From contig NZ_SLXT01000007.1 of NCBI RefSeq assembly GCF_004341395.1, positions 62,001 to 126,000 on the forward strand: a DNA stretch of 64,000 bases, given 5' to 3'. This DNA comes from Heliophilum fasciatum (lineage in GTDB: Bacteria; Bacillota; Desulfitobacteriia; Heliobacteriales; Heliobacteriaceae). A model generated the notes under the pieces. That model ran no database searches. It was not told the origin of the DNA and worked only from the letters and a program-made list of their open reading frames with translations. How positions within the stretch are numbered: position 1 is the first letter of the stretch; every line of letters begins with the position of its first letter. Position numbers and translations under genes: made by a program. Below, one piece after another: positions 44,630-53,172 of this stretch.

Positions 44630-45115
44630 ATGTCCTATAAAGTGGCTGTAACGTCCTCCGACGGTCTTACGATTGATCAGCATTTTGGTCATGCAAAAAG
44701 TTTTCATATTCTCGAGGTAGATGAAGCAAGCGGGGCCTGGGAGAATATCGGGCTGCGGGTGTTGCCAGAAGAACCCCTGTCGCACGCATGCGGATCAGGA
44801 TGCCGGAGTGAAGTTCAGGGCGGTCAGCAGGGTGGCTCCCAGAACGGGCACTCGGGCGGTTGTCTGGGCGGACACCAGAGCGGATCCCCGAGCGGATGCC
44901 AGGCAGAAAAAACGCATGGCCATGGTGATCCCCATCTGTATGCGGTAGCTTCGTTACTTGGTGATTGCATCTATCTGCTGACGCAAAAAATCGGGCAAAG
45001 ACCCTATGGGTTTTTGCAGCAACAGGGGATTAACGCGCTTGAATCGCCGCGTCATTTACCTACCGTTATCAATAAATTACACCAGTATCATCTAAAAAAC
45101 CGGATGCCCTCTTGA
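44630..45115 (+). CDS. NifX/NafY-like cofactor-binding protein with His/Gly/Cys insert
   Basis: This 161-residue protein belongs to the dinitrogenase iron-molybdenum cofactor family (Nitro_FeMo-Co). The N-terminus is MSYKVAVTSSDGLTIDQHFGHAKSF (IDQHFGHA is the hallmark) and the fold resumes with LYAVASLLGDCIYLLTQKIG and the C-terminal helix. Between residues 58 and 108 is a Gly/Ser/Gln/His/Cys-rich insertion (CGSGCRSEV ... HSGGCLGGHQ ... KTHGHGDPH) that could bind metal. The family carries or hands over NifB-co or FeMo-co. The same domain is fused to the C-terminus of the NifB encoded at 56.7 kb, so a role as cofactor carrier for the nitrogenase-like enzymes downstream is likely. The ATG at 44630 follows AAAGGAAG. 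Confidence 0.82.
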   Translation: MSYKVAVTSSDGLTIDQHFGHAKSFHILEVDEASGAWENIGLRVLPEEPLSHACGSGCRSEVQGGQQGGSQNGHSGGCLGGHQSGSPSGCQAEKTHGHGDPHLYAVASLLGDCIYLLTQKIGQRPYGFLQQQGINALESPRHLPTVINKLHQYHLKNRMPS

Positions 45116-45141
45116 CAGGAGCACCAGTGGCAAACTAAAAT
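45112..45141 (+). promoter_or_regulatory. promoter of the ABC importer operon
   Basis: TTGACA (45112-45117), an 18-base spacer and TAAAAT (45136-45141). It overlaps the stop codon of the NifX-like gene, and the leader would begin near 45148. Confidence 0.55.
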
Positions 45142-45180
45142 CATATATGTAAATTGAAAAAGTCGGATTTAAGCGTCAGG

Positions 45181-45252
45181 CTGACCGGATTCATCGGAGG
45201 CTGAGCGGAGAAGCATTCTGAATAGAAGCTTTTCCCCTCGGCCTCTTTTTTC
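45181..45252 (+). promoter_or_regulatory. conserved leader element D with terminator
   Basis: CTGACCGG-ATTCAT-CGGAGG (45181-45200) runs into a long terminator stem: GAGGCTGAG...CGGAGAAGC against GCTTTTCC...CTCGGCCTC, followed by TTTTTTC. The motif overlaps the 5' arm of the stem, as in the other copies. It lies 28 bases before the importer ATPase gene. Confidence 0.62.
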
Positions 45253-45279
45253 TTTAAAAATCAACAGGAGCGTGAGCGT

Positions 45280-46104
45280 ATGAGTGTTGCAACGTTGGAG
45301 CAAAGGGCAGTTTCTCCGGCAGCAGAAGAAGCCGGACGGATTGTGGTCAAGGATGTGAACCGGATCTTCCGTCAGGAAGCGGGCCCCGATGTGATTGCCC
45401 TCGATCAGGTCAACCTGGAAATTGAACCTGGCAAATTCTATTCTTTGCTGGGGCCCAGCGGATGCGGCAAATCGACGTTGCTGCGCAACATTGCCGGATT
45501 GGATCATGTAACGTCCGGCGAGATCACCTTGGACGGTGAAGTTATCGATGGACCGCATTTTTTGCGCGGCCTGGTGTTTCAACAGCCCACGTTGTTTCCC
45601 TGGAAGACCATTGAACAGAACGTCGCCACTGGCCTGGAGGCGCGCGGGATACTGAAAGAAAAAGGTCATGAAGTACAGGAATACATTCGACTGGTCGGCC
45701 TGGAAGGCTTTGAAAAGGTCTATCCCCATCAAGTATCCGGCGGGATGGCCCAGCGGGCTTCCCTAGCCCGAGCTCTGGTGAATCACCCCAAGGTATTGCT
45801 GATGGATGAACCCCTGGGTGCATTAGATGCCTTTACACGCATGCAGATGCAGGAAGAGATTTTACGTATCTGGCAAGACCGGGGAACGACGATCGTTTTC
45901 GTCACCCACGATATTGATGAAGCCGTGTATCTAAGCGATAAAATCGTGATCATGACGCCGCGTCCCGGCAAAATCCAAGAGGTCATTGATGTGCCTATCG
46001 GCAGGCCCCGCAACCGCAACCATCCCGATTTCTGGAGAATACGCTCCCATATTCTGAAAATCTTTGGTTTTTCGCCGGAGCATGCAGAAAGTTATCAAAT
46101 TTAA
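45280..46104 (+). CDS. ABC importer ATPase, nitrate/sulfonate/taurine type
   Basis: This 274-residue NrtD/SsuB/TauB-type ATPase has Walker A GPSGCGKST, the Q-loop VFQQPTLFPWKT, signature VSGGMAQRASLARAL, Walker B VLLMDEPLGALD and the switch His in VTHDIDEA. With the permease (33 bases downstream) and the lipoprotein at 47274 it forms a complete importer. The substrate cannot be read from the sequence. The surrounding sulfhydrylase and nitrogenase-like genes point to a sulfonate or other organosulfur compound. Confidence 0.92.
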   Translation: MSVATLEQRAVSPAAEEAGRIVVKDVNRIFRQEAGPDVIALDQVNLEIEPGKFYSLLGPSGCGKSTLLRNIAGLDHVTSGEITLDGEVIDGPHFLRGLVFQQPTLFPWKTIEQNVATGLEARGILKEKGHEVQEYIRLVGLEGFEKVYPHQVSGGMAQRASLARALVNHPKVLLMDEPLGALDAFTRMQMQEEILRIWQDRGTTIVFVTHDIDEAVYLSDKIVIMTPRPGKIQEVIDVPIGRPRNRNHPDFWRIRSHILKIFGFSPEHAESYQI

Positions 46105-46136
46105 TATCGCAGGGTTGAAAAGGGAGGATGACCACG

Positions 46137-47141
46137 ATGGCCTTATCACAACCGGCACCGACCGGAATTTCGGAAGTACAGAAAAAACCCTTTCCCATCA
46201 AAAATATCGTAACTTCACTGTTACCGTTACTGTTACTTGCGCTGTTCTGGGCAGAACATACGCTGCTGCCCGATGGGCAGATGTTTACGAAACGAAGATA
46301 CCTGGCGGAATCGTTTCCCTTTCTGATGGGACTTTATCTGGTAACCTTTGGTGCAAGTTTCTACCGGAAAGATTTTCATGAAAAGCTCACCTATCAAGCA
46401 CCGTTGATTGCCGGTGTCATTGGCTTCCTGATGCTTTGGGATGTAGTGACGCTGAAACTGGGCTTACTGCCGTTGCCCCAATTTCCCTCGCCAGGGGCTG
46501 TGATCGCGGCGTTGATCGCCGATGCGGAAGTTCTCTTTGTCAGCATATACCATTCGTTGGGACTGCTGTTTGGCGGGTACTTGCTCGGTTTGCTTTTTGG
46601 AATTCCGACGGGCATTCTCATGGGTTGGTTTTCTTCGGTGAATTACTGGTTGTCGCCGATTCTTCGTTTTATCGGCCCGATTCCCGCTACGGCCTGGATT
46701 CCGATTGCCATGGTCGTTTTTCCGAGCAGTTTTCAGGCCAGTATTTTTTTGGTGGCCCTGGCCGCTTGGTTTCCGATTACGATTATGACCTGGTCAGGGA
46801 TTTCCAATGTGAGCAACTCTTATTATGAAGTGGCTCGTACCTTGGGCGCCAGTACGCGCTATTTGATCTTGAAGGTAGCCTTACCGGCTTCGTTGCCGTC
46901 CGTTTTTGTCGGGACGTTTATGGGACTCGGTTCGTCCTTTGCCACGTTGGTTGTGGCGGAACTGCTCGGGGTAAAAGCCGGTATGGGCTGGTATGTTTCC
47001 TGGGCGCAAGGCTGGGCAGAGTACGCTAAGGTTTGGGCGGCTTTGTTCGTCATGGCGATTATCTTCTCTGGTACCACTTCCTTGCTCTTTAAGGTAAGGG
47101 ATCGTGTTTTGGTCTGGCAAAAAGGTCTGGTCAAATGGTAG
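46137..47141 (+). CDS. ABC importer permease, SsuC/TauC family with N-terminal extension
   Basis: This 334-residue protein has the BPD_transp_1 permease domain in the second half, with the EAA loop (NSYYEVARTLGASTRYLILKVALPASLPSV, in parts) and about six helices. About 80 N-terminal residues add two extra hydrophobic segments (NIVTSLLPLLLLALFWAEH, FPFLMGLYLVTFGASFY), making it longer than a usual 250-270-aa SsuC. The ATG at 46137 is used because AAAGGGAGG directly abuts the earlier in-frame ATG at 46128. Confidence 0.88.
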   Translation: MALSQPAPTGISEVQKKPFPIKNIVTSLLPLLLLALFWAEHTLLPDGQMFTKRRYLAESFPFLMGLYLVTFGASFYRKDFHEKLTYQAPLIAGVIGFLMLWDVVTLKLGLLPLPQFPSPGAVIAALIADAEVLFVSIYHSLGLLFGGYLLGLLFGIPTGILMGWFSSVNYWLSPILRFIGPIPATAWIPIAMVVFPSSFQASIFLVALAAWFPITIMTWSGISNVSNSYYEVARTLGASTRYLILKVALPASLPSVFVGTFMGLGSSFATLVVAELLGVKAGMGWYVSWAQGWAEYAKVWAALFVMAIIFSGTTSLLFKVRDRVLVWQKGLVKW

Positions 47142-47273
47142 AAAAGACGCTGCTGGCGGTACAATCACGATGGCGGCGGCACAACCACGATGGCGGTGGC
47201 ACAAACATGCTGGCAGCGGACACACGCAATGGAAGCAGCACAAACACTATGAAAAAAGAAAGGAGTGGAGAAG

Positions 47274-48281
47274 ATGCGAGAACGATGGGAAAAACTCGGG
47301 GCCGCTTGTCTGGCCAGTATCTTTTTGGCGGTCGTCCTGACGGGTTGCGGCGGTGGCGATTCGAAGCCGGCAACGAATCCGGGCGAATTGAAAAAAGTAA
47401 AGATCGGCTACAGCGGCGGTACTTGTGAAGCGCCCGTATTTACGGCTTTGGAAAAGGGGTTCCTTAAAGAAGAGGGATTGGATGCGGAGTTGGTCAAAGG
47501 CGATTTTGACAACAACAAAAACAGTTTGGCCACCGGCAAACTGGACGCCGTGAACGGCTTAGTAATGAGTTGGATTAAACCGCTCGAGCAAGGGCTGGAT
47601 GCCAAGTTTACCACCGGGATTCATACCGGTTGTAACTATGTCCTGGTTCCGGCCAATTCAACAATCAAAACGGCCCAGGATTTTAAAGGCAAACGGGTGG
47701 GTGTGGACGCCATGGGCGGAAGCCCCATGATGGTACTGGCCCGTGAACTTGTCAATAACGGTGTTGACTACAAAAACGATGTGCAGTGGCGGGTCTTCCC
47801 GAAAACCGAACTGGAAGCGGCCTACGACAAAGGCGAAATTGACGCCATTGCCGTAGGTGAACCTTTTGGCACCATGTGGAGGAAAAAGACCGATAAATTT
47901 ACGGTTCTTATCGACACGGCTAAAACACCGCCATACAAAGACGAATACTGCTGCTTGCTTTTGGTGAGCGGCAAACTGATCAAACAAGATGAGCCTACGG
48001 CAGCGGCGATCACCCGCGCGGTCATGAAGGGTGCGCTGTATGTCAAGGATCATCCTCAAGAAATCGGCCAATTGCTCGTTGAGAAGAAATACGTTGGCGG
48101 TACGGCGGAATTGAACGGCGAAATCTTAAGCCAGTTCAACTATGTGCCATCCGTTGACGGTGGTGAAAAAGCGGTGCAGTCCACAGCCGTGGAAGCCCGG
48201 AAAGTGCAGTTCCTCGATCCGGCGACAGATCCTGATGTGTTGGCCAAACAGATTTTCGTACGGTTAAAAGGCGTACAGTAA
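47274..48281 (+). CDS. ABC importer substrate-binding lipoprotein (NMT1/SsuA-like)
   Basis: This 335-residue protein has a lipoprotein signal, FLAVVLTGC, with the lipidated Cys in LTGC, followed by a flexible GGGDSKPATN linker. The mature protein has the periplasmic-binding fold of the SsuA/THI5/NMT1 group (KIGYSGGTCEAPVFTALEKG, LATGKLDAVNGLVMSW, VGVDAMGGSPMMVLARE). Cys residues in GGTCEAP, HTGCNYV and DEYCCLL are unusual for sulfonate binders and may line the binding site. The ATG at 47274 follows AAAGGAGTGG; the 132-base gap to the permease contains a repetitive GGC/CACAA tract. Confidence 0.88.
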   Translation: MRERWEKLGAACLASIFLAVVLTGCGGGDSKPATNPGELKKVKIGYSGGTCEAPVFTALEKGFLKEEGLDAELVKGDFDNNKNSLATGKLDAVNGLVMSWIKPLEQGLDAKFTTGIHTGCNYVLVPANSTIKTAQDFKGKRVGVDAMGGSPMMVLARELVNNGVDYKNDVQWRVFPKTELEAAYDKGEIDAIAVGEPFGTMWRKKTDKFTVLIDTAKTPPYKDEYCCLLLVSGKLIKQDEPTAAAITRAVMKGALYVKDHPQEIGQLLVEKKYVGGTAELNGEILSQFNYVPSVDGGEKAVQSTAVEARKVQFLDPATDPDVLAKQIFVRLKGVQ

Positions 48282-48453
48282 CGCGAAGCCAGATGGCGTT
48301 GTGAATTCCTTGCGTATCAGGAAATCACTCCGTAAGTCAGTCGTAATAACGAGATGAACAACCGACGAGAGCAAGGATGGTACATATCGCGGGATCGCCT
48401 GGGGACATCTCGACTGCTACGGCATCCAGCGTTGATGCAGGAAGTGAAAACAA
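48282..48453. other. gap between the two ABC transporters
   Basis: 172 bases with no gene. The segment AAGGATGGTACATATCGCGG recalls a T-box core but lacks the rest of a T-box and any T-run terminator. No copy of the leader motif is seen. Confidence 0.35.
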
Positions 48454-49149
48454 ATGATTATCGAAGCGCTAGAGATCACCAAAAAATACGGTCGCGATAC
48501 GATTCTTTCAGCGGTATCGTTGGGAATTGAAGCAGGACAGTCGATCGCCGTTCTGGGTCCATCGGGGAGCGGTAAGACGACCTTGCTGTCTTTGCTGGGT
48601 TTATTGTTGGAACCAAGTGGCGGTGAAATCCGGTTGTATGATCGCACGACACAAGGACTGTCCGATGGGGAGCTATCGAACCTTCGCAATCAACATTTCG
48701 GGTTTGTTTTTCAAAGTTCCCAGTTAATCGGATCGCTGACGGTGGGCGAGAATGTGTTGGTGCCGGCCCGCTTAGCCGGGAAGGCACAAGAAAAACAAAA
48801 ACGGTCCATCGAGATTTTAGAGCAGCTTGGCTTGGCAAGCCGCATCCATCATCTTCCCCATCAACTTAGTTTTGGTCAAAAACGGCGTGTTGCCTTGGCC
48901 AGAGCCCTCATCTTGGAGCCACCCTTGATTTTTGCCGATGAACCGACGAACGACTTAGACGCGGCCATGGCCCACCAAGTTACGGAGCGGCTGCTGGCGT
49001 TACAACATCAAGGGGTGGCATTGATGGTCGCTACCCACGATCGGCAGCTTGCGGAAAAACTGGATCGACGTTTTTTGATTGAACAAGGAAAATTGACCCC
49101 TATATCGGTACAGCGAAAAGAGGAAGCGATTGGGGGTCCGCTCACATGA
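48454..49149 (+). CDS. ABC exporter-type ATPase (LolD/MacB family)
   Basis: This 231-residue ATPase has Walker A GPSGSGKTT, the Q-loop FVFQSSQL, signature LSFGQKRRVALARAL (a Phe replaces the usual Gly in SGGQ), Walker B PLIFADEPTNDLD and the switch His in ATHDR. The LolD/FtsE-type sequence and the overlapping FtsX-type permease gene (ATGA overlap) show that it forms a MacB-like mechanotransmission pair rather than an importer. Confidence 0.9.
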   Translation: MIIEALEITKKYGRDTILSAVSLGIEAGQSIAVLGPSGSGKTTLLSLLGLLLEPSGGEIRLYDRTTQGLSDGELSNLRNQHFGFVFQSSQLIGSLTVGENVLVPARLAGKAQEKQKRSIEILEQLGLASRIHHLPHQLSFGQKRRVALARALILEPPLIFADEPTNDLDAAMAHQVTERLLALQHQGVALMVATHDRQLAEKLDRRFLIEQGKLTPISVQRKEEAIGGPLT

Positions 49150-50348
49150 TGTACATCGTATGGCAGAGCTTGTATCGACGTCCGGTTCAAACGATAGCCA
49201 CCCTACTGGGAACCGCTGTCGGAGTGGCGATCTTCATGACAGTGTTCCTGTTATACCAAGGGCTGGAAGAAGGGATGCGCGTCGGCTCCGGTCGTGTCGG
49301 TGCGGATTTGATGGTGCTACCGGCCAATGTCGAGATTGATCCCAAGCAAGCGTTATTTACCGGAGCCCCGTTAAATGTGTATATGCCCAAAAAATTGGCT
49401 GACGAAGTCCAAAAAATTCCCGGTGTGCGCAAGGTAGAAGGTCGTTTTTTTACGCAAACGTTGAATGAATCGTGCTGTTCTTTTGAAGAAGAAGTGCGTT
49501 TAATTGGGATTGAACCGAAAATCGATGGAATCACCGCTGCCTTAGTACCGGAATTGCGCGGCAAAGAACTGATGCCCGATCAGATCCTTGTAGGTGCCCA
49601 AGTGATCGGTGGCAATAAAGGCAGCCGGATTTCGTTGCTCCAAGAAATATTCCAGATTGCCGATGTATTGGCACCGACCGGTACCGGACTGGATCAATCA
49701 ATTTTGATGCCGATGGATGTGGCCAAGCAACTGGCTCGCGGTAATAAAGAAATGCAGCCTTATTGGCAGAAGATGGGCGATCCGGAGAATTTGTTGTCGG
49801 AGTTGCTTGTGGAAGTCGATGATCCCCGCCAGGTCAAAGTGGTCGCCGAAGCGATCCGGAATACCGGTTCCCTGCGTGTGGTTCAGACGAATGAAGTCTT
49901 TTTGAATGTGAAAAAACAGATGCAGTTGATCTTTATTCTCTTGACCGGTGCCGGGGTTATGGCATTAGTGGCCAGTATCATTCAATTGATTGCCCGCTTT
50001 GCCAGTGTTACCTGGGAACGAAAAGGAGAATGGGGTCTCTACCGGGCGTTGGGGGCTTCCCGGCGATACCTGCAAGGCCTGGTCTTGCTGGAGTCGTTAA
50101 CCCTTTCGGTAGGCGGTGCCGTTATCGGCATCGGCCTTGGCGCACTTATCTATGGTCAAGCGTTATCGCTCATTCAATCGTACCAAGCGCTTCCCTTTTT
50201 AACGCCATCGCTAACGGTCATCCTTGTTGGTGCTTTGGTTGCGCTGGCCGCTTTTGCTGCGGTCGGTGTGCTGGCCGCCGGAGTGGCCGCCAGTGGAGTG
50301 GGCCGCATTGAGCCGTCGCTGGCTATGGCCAAAAGCGATATTGATTAA
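49146..50348 (+). CDS. FtsX-like ABC permease with extracytoplasmic Cys-Cys motif
   Basis: In this 400-residue protein one N-terminal membrane helix (IATLLGTAVGVAIFMTVFLL) is followed by an extracytoplasmic MacB-PCD-like domain of about 220 residues and three C-terminal helices, the standard FtsX/MacB layout. The external domain has an adjacent cysteine pair in LNESCCSFEEE (about residue 100), uncommon in this family and suggestive of a metal or thiol function. It lies directly upstream of metY and between sulfur-related genes. The transported or acted-on substrate is unknown. Confidence 0.82.
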   Translation: MMYIVWQSLYRRPVQTIATLLGTAVGVAIFMTVFLLYQGLEEGMRVGSGRVGADLMVLPANVEIDPKQALFTGAPLNVYMPKKLADEVQKIPGVRKVEGRFFTQTLNESCCSFEEEVRLIGIEPKIDGITAALVPELRGKELMPDQILVGAQVIGGNKGSRISLLQEIFQIADVLAPTGTGLDQSILMPMDVAKQLARGNKEMQPYWQKMGDPENLLSELLVEVDDPRQVKVVAEAIRNTGSLRVVQTNEVFLNVKKQMQLIFILLTGAGVMALVASIIQLIARFASVTWERKGEWGLYRALGASRRYLQGLVLLESLTLSVGGAVIGIGLGALIYGQALSLIQSYQALPFLTPSLTVILVGALVALAAFAAVGVLAAGVAASGVGRIEPSLAMAKSDID

Positions 50349-50370
50349 TGACAGGAAAGAAGGATGAGAG

Positions 50371-51681
50371 ATGACGCAAGCTGTGCAGGGCTTTGATACC
50401 TTGAAGGTCCGGGCAGGATACAATTCGCACGACCATAATTATGCTGTTGCCGTGCCCATTTATCAGACCGCCTCGTACGATCTGGGCAGTGCGGAACGAG
50501 CGGAACGCCTGTTGGGTTTGGAAGAAGCGGGAGCGATCTATACGCGAATCGGTAACCCCACGGTGTCTGTCTTGGAACAGCGAATCGCCAGTTTGGACAA
50601 GGGGACCGGGGCCATTGCGCTTGCGTCCGGCATGGCAGCGATTTCCTACACCATGTTTAACTTGACCGCCAATGGAGGACGCATCCTCACGACGCCGAGA
50701 ATTTACGGCGGTGCTTTTGACAGTTTCAAAAGGCTCTTTCCCAGCCTGGGCGTGGAATTTGATTTTGTCGAAAACTCCGATGATCCGGAAGCCTTTTTGC
50801 AAGCCCTCCGGCCTGATACCAAAGGGATCTTTATTGAATCGATCAGTAATCCGAAGGCGGCGATTGTCGATATCGAAAAGATTGCCAAGATTGCTCATGA
50901 CCATGATATTCCCTTGATTGTTGACAATACGTTCGGGACACCGTACTTGCTCAACGCTTTTGATCACGGTGCGGATATTATCATCTATTCTGCTACCAAG
51001 CTGCTTGGCGGACATGGAACAACGCTTGGCGGATTGATCGTAGAAAACGGCAAATTTAATTGGGCCAACGGTAAATTCTCGCAATTTGAGGCGACCCAGT
51101 ATATTCTGCGAAACCAAAAAACCGGACAACCGCGCAATATCCTGGACGTTTTTCCGCAAATCCCATTTACCAGTCGGATTCGCTTTAACTATCTGAACTA
51201 TTTGGGGGCCGCCTTAAGTCCCTTTGATGCCTTTTTGCTCTTACAAGGCATTGAGACACTGTCGGAACGGATTACCAAGAAAATTGCCACAACCAAGAAA
51301 ATCGTCGAATATCTCGAGAATCATGAAAAGGTCAGTTGGGTCAGTCATCCGGAGGCCAAAGACAGCCCTTATCAAGACTTGGCAGCCAAATACTTTCCCA
51401 AAGGAACCGGTTCGATCTTTAGCTTTGGATTTAAGGGCAGTCAAGAAGAAATCCGCAAGTTTATCAATGCCGTTACCATTTTTAGTTATCATGCCAACGT
51501 GGGCGATGCTCGATCGCTGATCATCAATTCACCGAAAAATACTCATGGTGAATTGACACCGCAGGAGCAACTTTTCGCCGAAATTACGCCCGATCTGATC
51601 CGGCTTTCGATTGGGCTGGAAGATGCCAATGATCTGATCGCTGATCTGGATCAAGCCTTTAAGAAAGCATTCAACAATTAG
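50371..51681 (+). CDS. metY: O-acetylhomoserine aminocarboxypropyltransferase (sulfhydrylase)
   Basis: This 436-residue PLP enzyme of the Cys/Met-metabolism family begins GFDTLKVRAGYNSHDHNYAV, typical of MetY. It has the PLP-phosphate loop ALASGMAAISYTMFNL and the Schiff-base lysine in IIYSATKLLGGHGTT. It joins O-acetylhomoserine with sulfide (giving homocysteine) or with methanethiol (giving methionine). A MetY homologue beside nitrogenase-like genes is the arrangement known from the methylthio-alkane reductase locus of Rhodospirillum rubrum. The NifD-like gene starts nine bases after the stop, so the enzyme and the reductase are co-expressed. Confidence 0.93.
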   Translation: MTQAVQGFDTLKVRAGYNSHDHNYAVAVPIYQTASYDLGSAERAERLLGLEEAGAIYTRIGNPTVSVLEQRIASLDKGTGAIALASGMAAISYTMFNLTANGGRILTTPRIYGGAFDSFKRLFPSLGVEFDFVENSDDPEAFLQALRPDTKGIFIESISNPKAAIVDIEKIAKIAHDHDIPLIVDNTFGTPYLLNAFDHGADIIIYSATKLLGGHGTTLGGLIVENGKFNWANGKFSQFEATQYILRNQKTGQPRNILDVFPQIPFTSRIRFNYLNYLGAALSPFDAFLLLQGIETLSERITKKIATTKKIVEYLENHEKVSWVSHPEAKDSPYQDLAAKYFPKGTGSIFSFGFKGSQEEIRKFINAVTIFSYHANVGDARSLIINSPKNTHGELTPQEQLFAEITPDLIRLSIGLEDANDLIADLDQAFKKAFNN

Positions 51682-51690
51682 GAGGGCACT

Positions 51691-53172
51691 GTGGGTAAAA
51701 TCAATATTCAAGCGCCGGAAGCGACGATCCGGGAAATCCGTATTGGTTCCATTACGGGATTTGAAGGTACGGCCGCACAATTGATCCAGTGCGGCCGGGA
51801 AGGGAAATTGCACGAAAGCACCCGTTCGTTCAGCCAGTGCATGGGTTGCAGCTCCGGCAACGCCTTTTGCCAGCTTTCCATGATTCAAGATGCCGCCATG
51901 GTCAACCATGCACCGGTCGGCTGTGCCGGTGACTTTTTTTCCTTTAACTTTGTCTATCGTGTTGGCCAGATGGAGCGCAATCTTCCACCGGTGATCGGCC
52001 GATACTTCAATACGAATATCGAAGAAAATGACACCATTTTCGGGGCTACGCAGAAACTGGAAGATACCATTCGCCAAGCCTATGACCGCGTTAAGCCCAA
52101 CGCAATTTTTGTGACCACCTCATGCGCATCGGGCATTATCGGCGATGACGTGGAGGGTGTTACCGATAAGATGTCCATCGAACTGGGCATCCCGGTGGTG
52201 GCTTGTTTTTGTGAAGGCTTCAAATCCAAAGTATGGACGACCGGATTTGACTCGGCCTATCATTCGATCATTCGTAAGATTGTCAAACCGCCGCAGCAAA
52301 AGACGAATAAAATCAACATTATCAACTTCTGGGGCAGCGACATCTTCACCGAATTACTTGGCAAATTGGGCTATGAGCCGGAGTATATTGTGCCTTTTTC
52401 AACGATCAAGCAGTTGGAACGCATTTCGGAAGCGGCAGCGACCATTCAGATCTGTTCGACGCTGGGCAGCTATTTAGGTGCCGCTTTGGAGCAAGTCTAT
52501 GGTGTTCCGGAGATCAAAGCGCCCTTGGCCTATGGCATCGCTGGTACCGATGCGTGGCTGCGGGAACTGGGTAAGGTGCTGGGGAAAGAAGCCGAAGTGG
52601 AAGCCATCATTGGCGACGAAAAGGCCAGGATATTGCCCAAGCTGGAGGAATATCGCCAGCAATTAAAGGGCAAGACCTGCTATGTCACAGCCGGACCGGC
52701 CCATGGGCATGCGCTGCTTGCCTTGCTGCGGGAACTGGGGATGGAAGTGCAGGGGGCAGCCATTTTTCACCATGATCCGCTCTATGACAACGGTGATCAG
52801 CGTAGCGATATGTTGGAGCATACGGTAAAAACCTATGGTGATATCCCCAACTACAACGTTTGTAACAAACAGTCCTATGAATTGGTGAACATACTTCATC
52901 GTGTCCGTCCGGACTTAATGATTGCCCGTCACGGCGGCATGACGCTCTGGGGTGCCAAACTCGGGATACCAACCTTGCTCATCGGTGATGAACATTTGGG
53001 ATTTGGGTATCAAGGATTGCTGAATTATGCCGAACGGATCATTGAAACGCTCGATAACAAAGAATTTGTTACCAATCTTGCCAAACACAGCACCATGCCC
53101 TATACCAAGTGGTGGCTGGAGCAAAATCCATATACCTTTTTAGGGGGATCGGTCCATGTCGAAAATTATTGA
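51691..53172 (+). CDS. Nitrogenase-like component 1 alpha subunit (NifD-like, set 1)
   Basis: This 493-residue protein is an oxidoreductase/nitrogenase component 1 family member. The P-cluster ligands of NifD are matched by C53 (MGCSSGNAF), C78 (APVGCAGDF) and C145 (TTSCASGIIGDD); further cysteines are at C50 and C60. The cofactor-ligand cysteine is matched by C255 (IQICSTLGSYLGAAL). The NifD His442 region (GPYHGYDGF) aligns with HLGFGYQGL, where the equivalent residue is Phe438, with a His three residues earlier (His435). Thus a cluster-type cofactor is likely, but its ligation differs from FeMo-co. The start is a GTG at 51691 after GGAGGG. It overlaps the NifK-like gene by 17 bases. Confidence 0.9.
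   Translation: MGKINIQAPEATIREIRIGSITGFEGTAAQLIQCGREGKLHESTRSFSQCMGCSSGNAFCQLSMIQDAAMVNHAPVGCAGDFFSFNFVYRVGQMERNLPPVIGRYFNTNIEENDTIFGATQKLEDTIRQAYDRVKPNAIFVTTSCASGIIGDDVEGVTDKMSIELGIPVVACFCEGFKSKVWTTGFDSAYHSIIRKIVKPPQQKTNKINIINFWGSDIFTELLGKLGYEPEYIVPFSTIKQLERISEAAATIQICSTLGSYLGAALEQVYGVPEIKAPLAYGIAGTDAWLRELGKVLGKEAEVEAIIGDEKARILPKLEEYRQQLKGKTCYVTAGPAHGHALLALLRELGMEVQGAAIFHHDPLYDNGDQRSDMLEHTVKTYGDIPNYNVCNKQSYELVNILHRVRPDLMIARHGGMTLWGAKLGIPTLLIGDEHLGFGYQGLLNYAERIIETLDNKEFVTNLAKHSTMPYTKWWLEQNPYTFLGGSVHVENY

Noticed and set aside
48372-48395. Possible T-box leader before the MacB-like ATPase
   Set aside because: Only a partial resemblance to the T-box core; no specifier stem or terminator/antiterminator pair was found.
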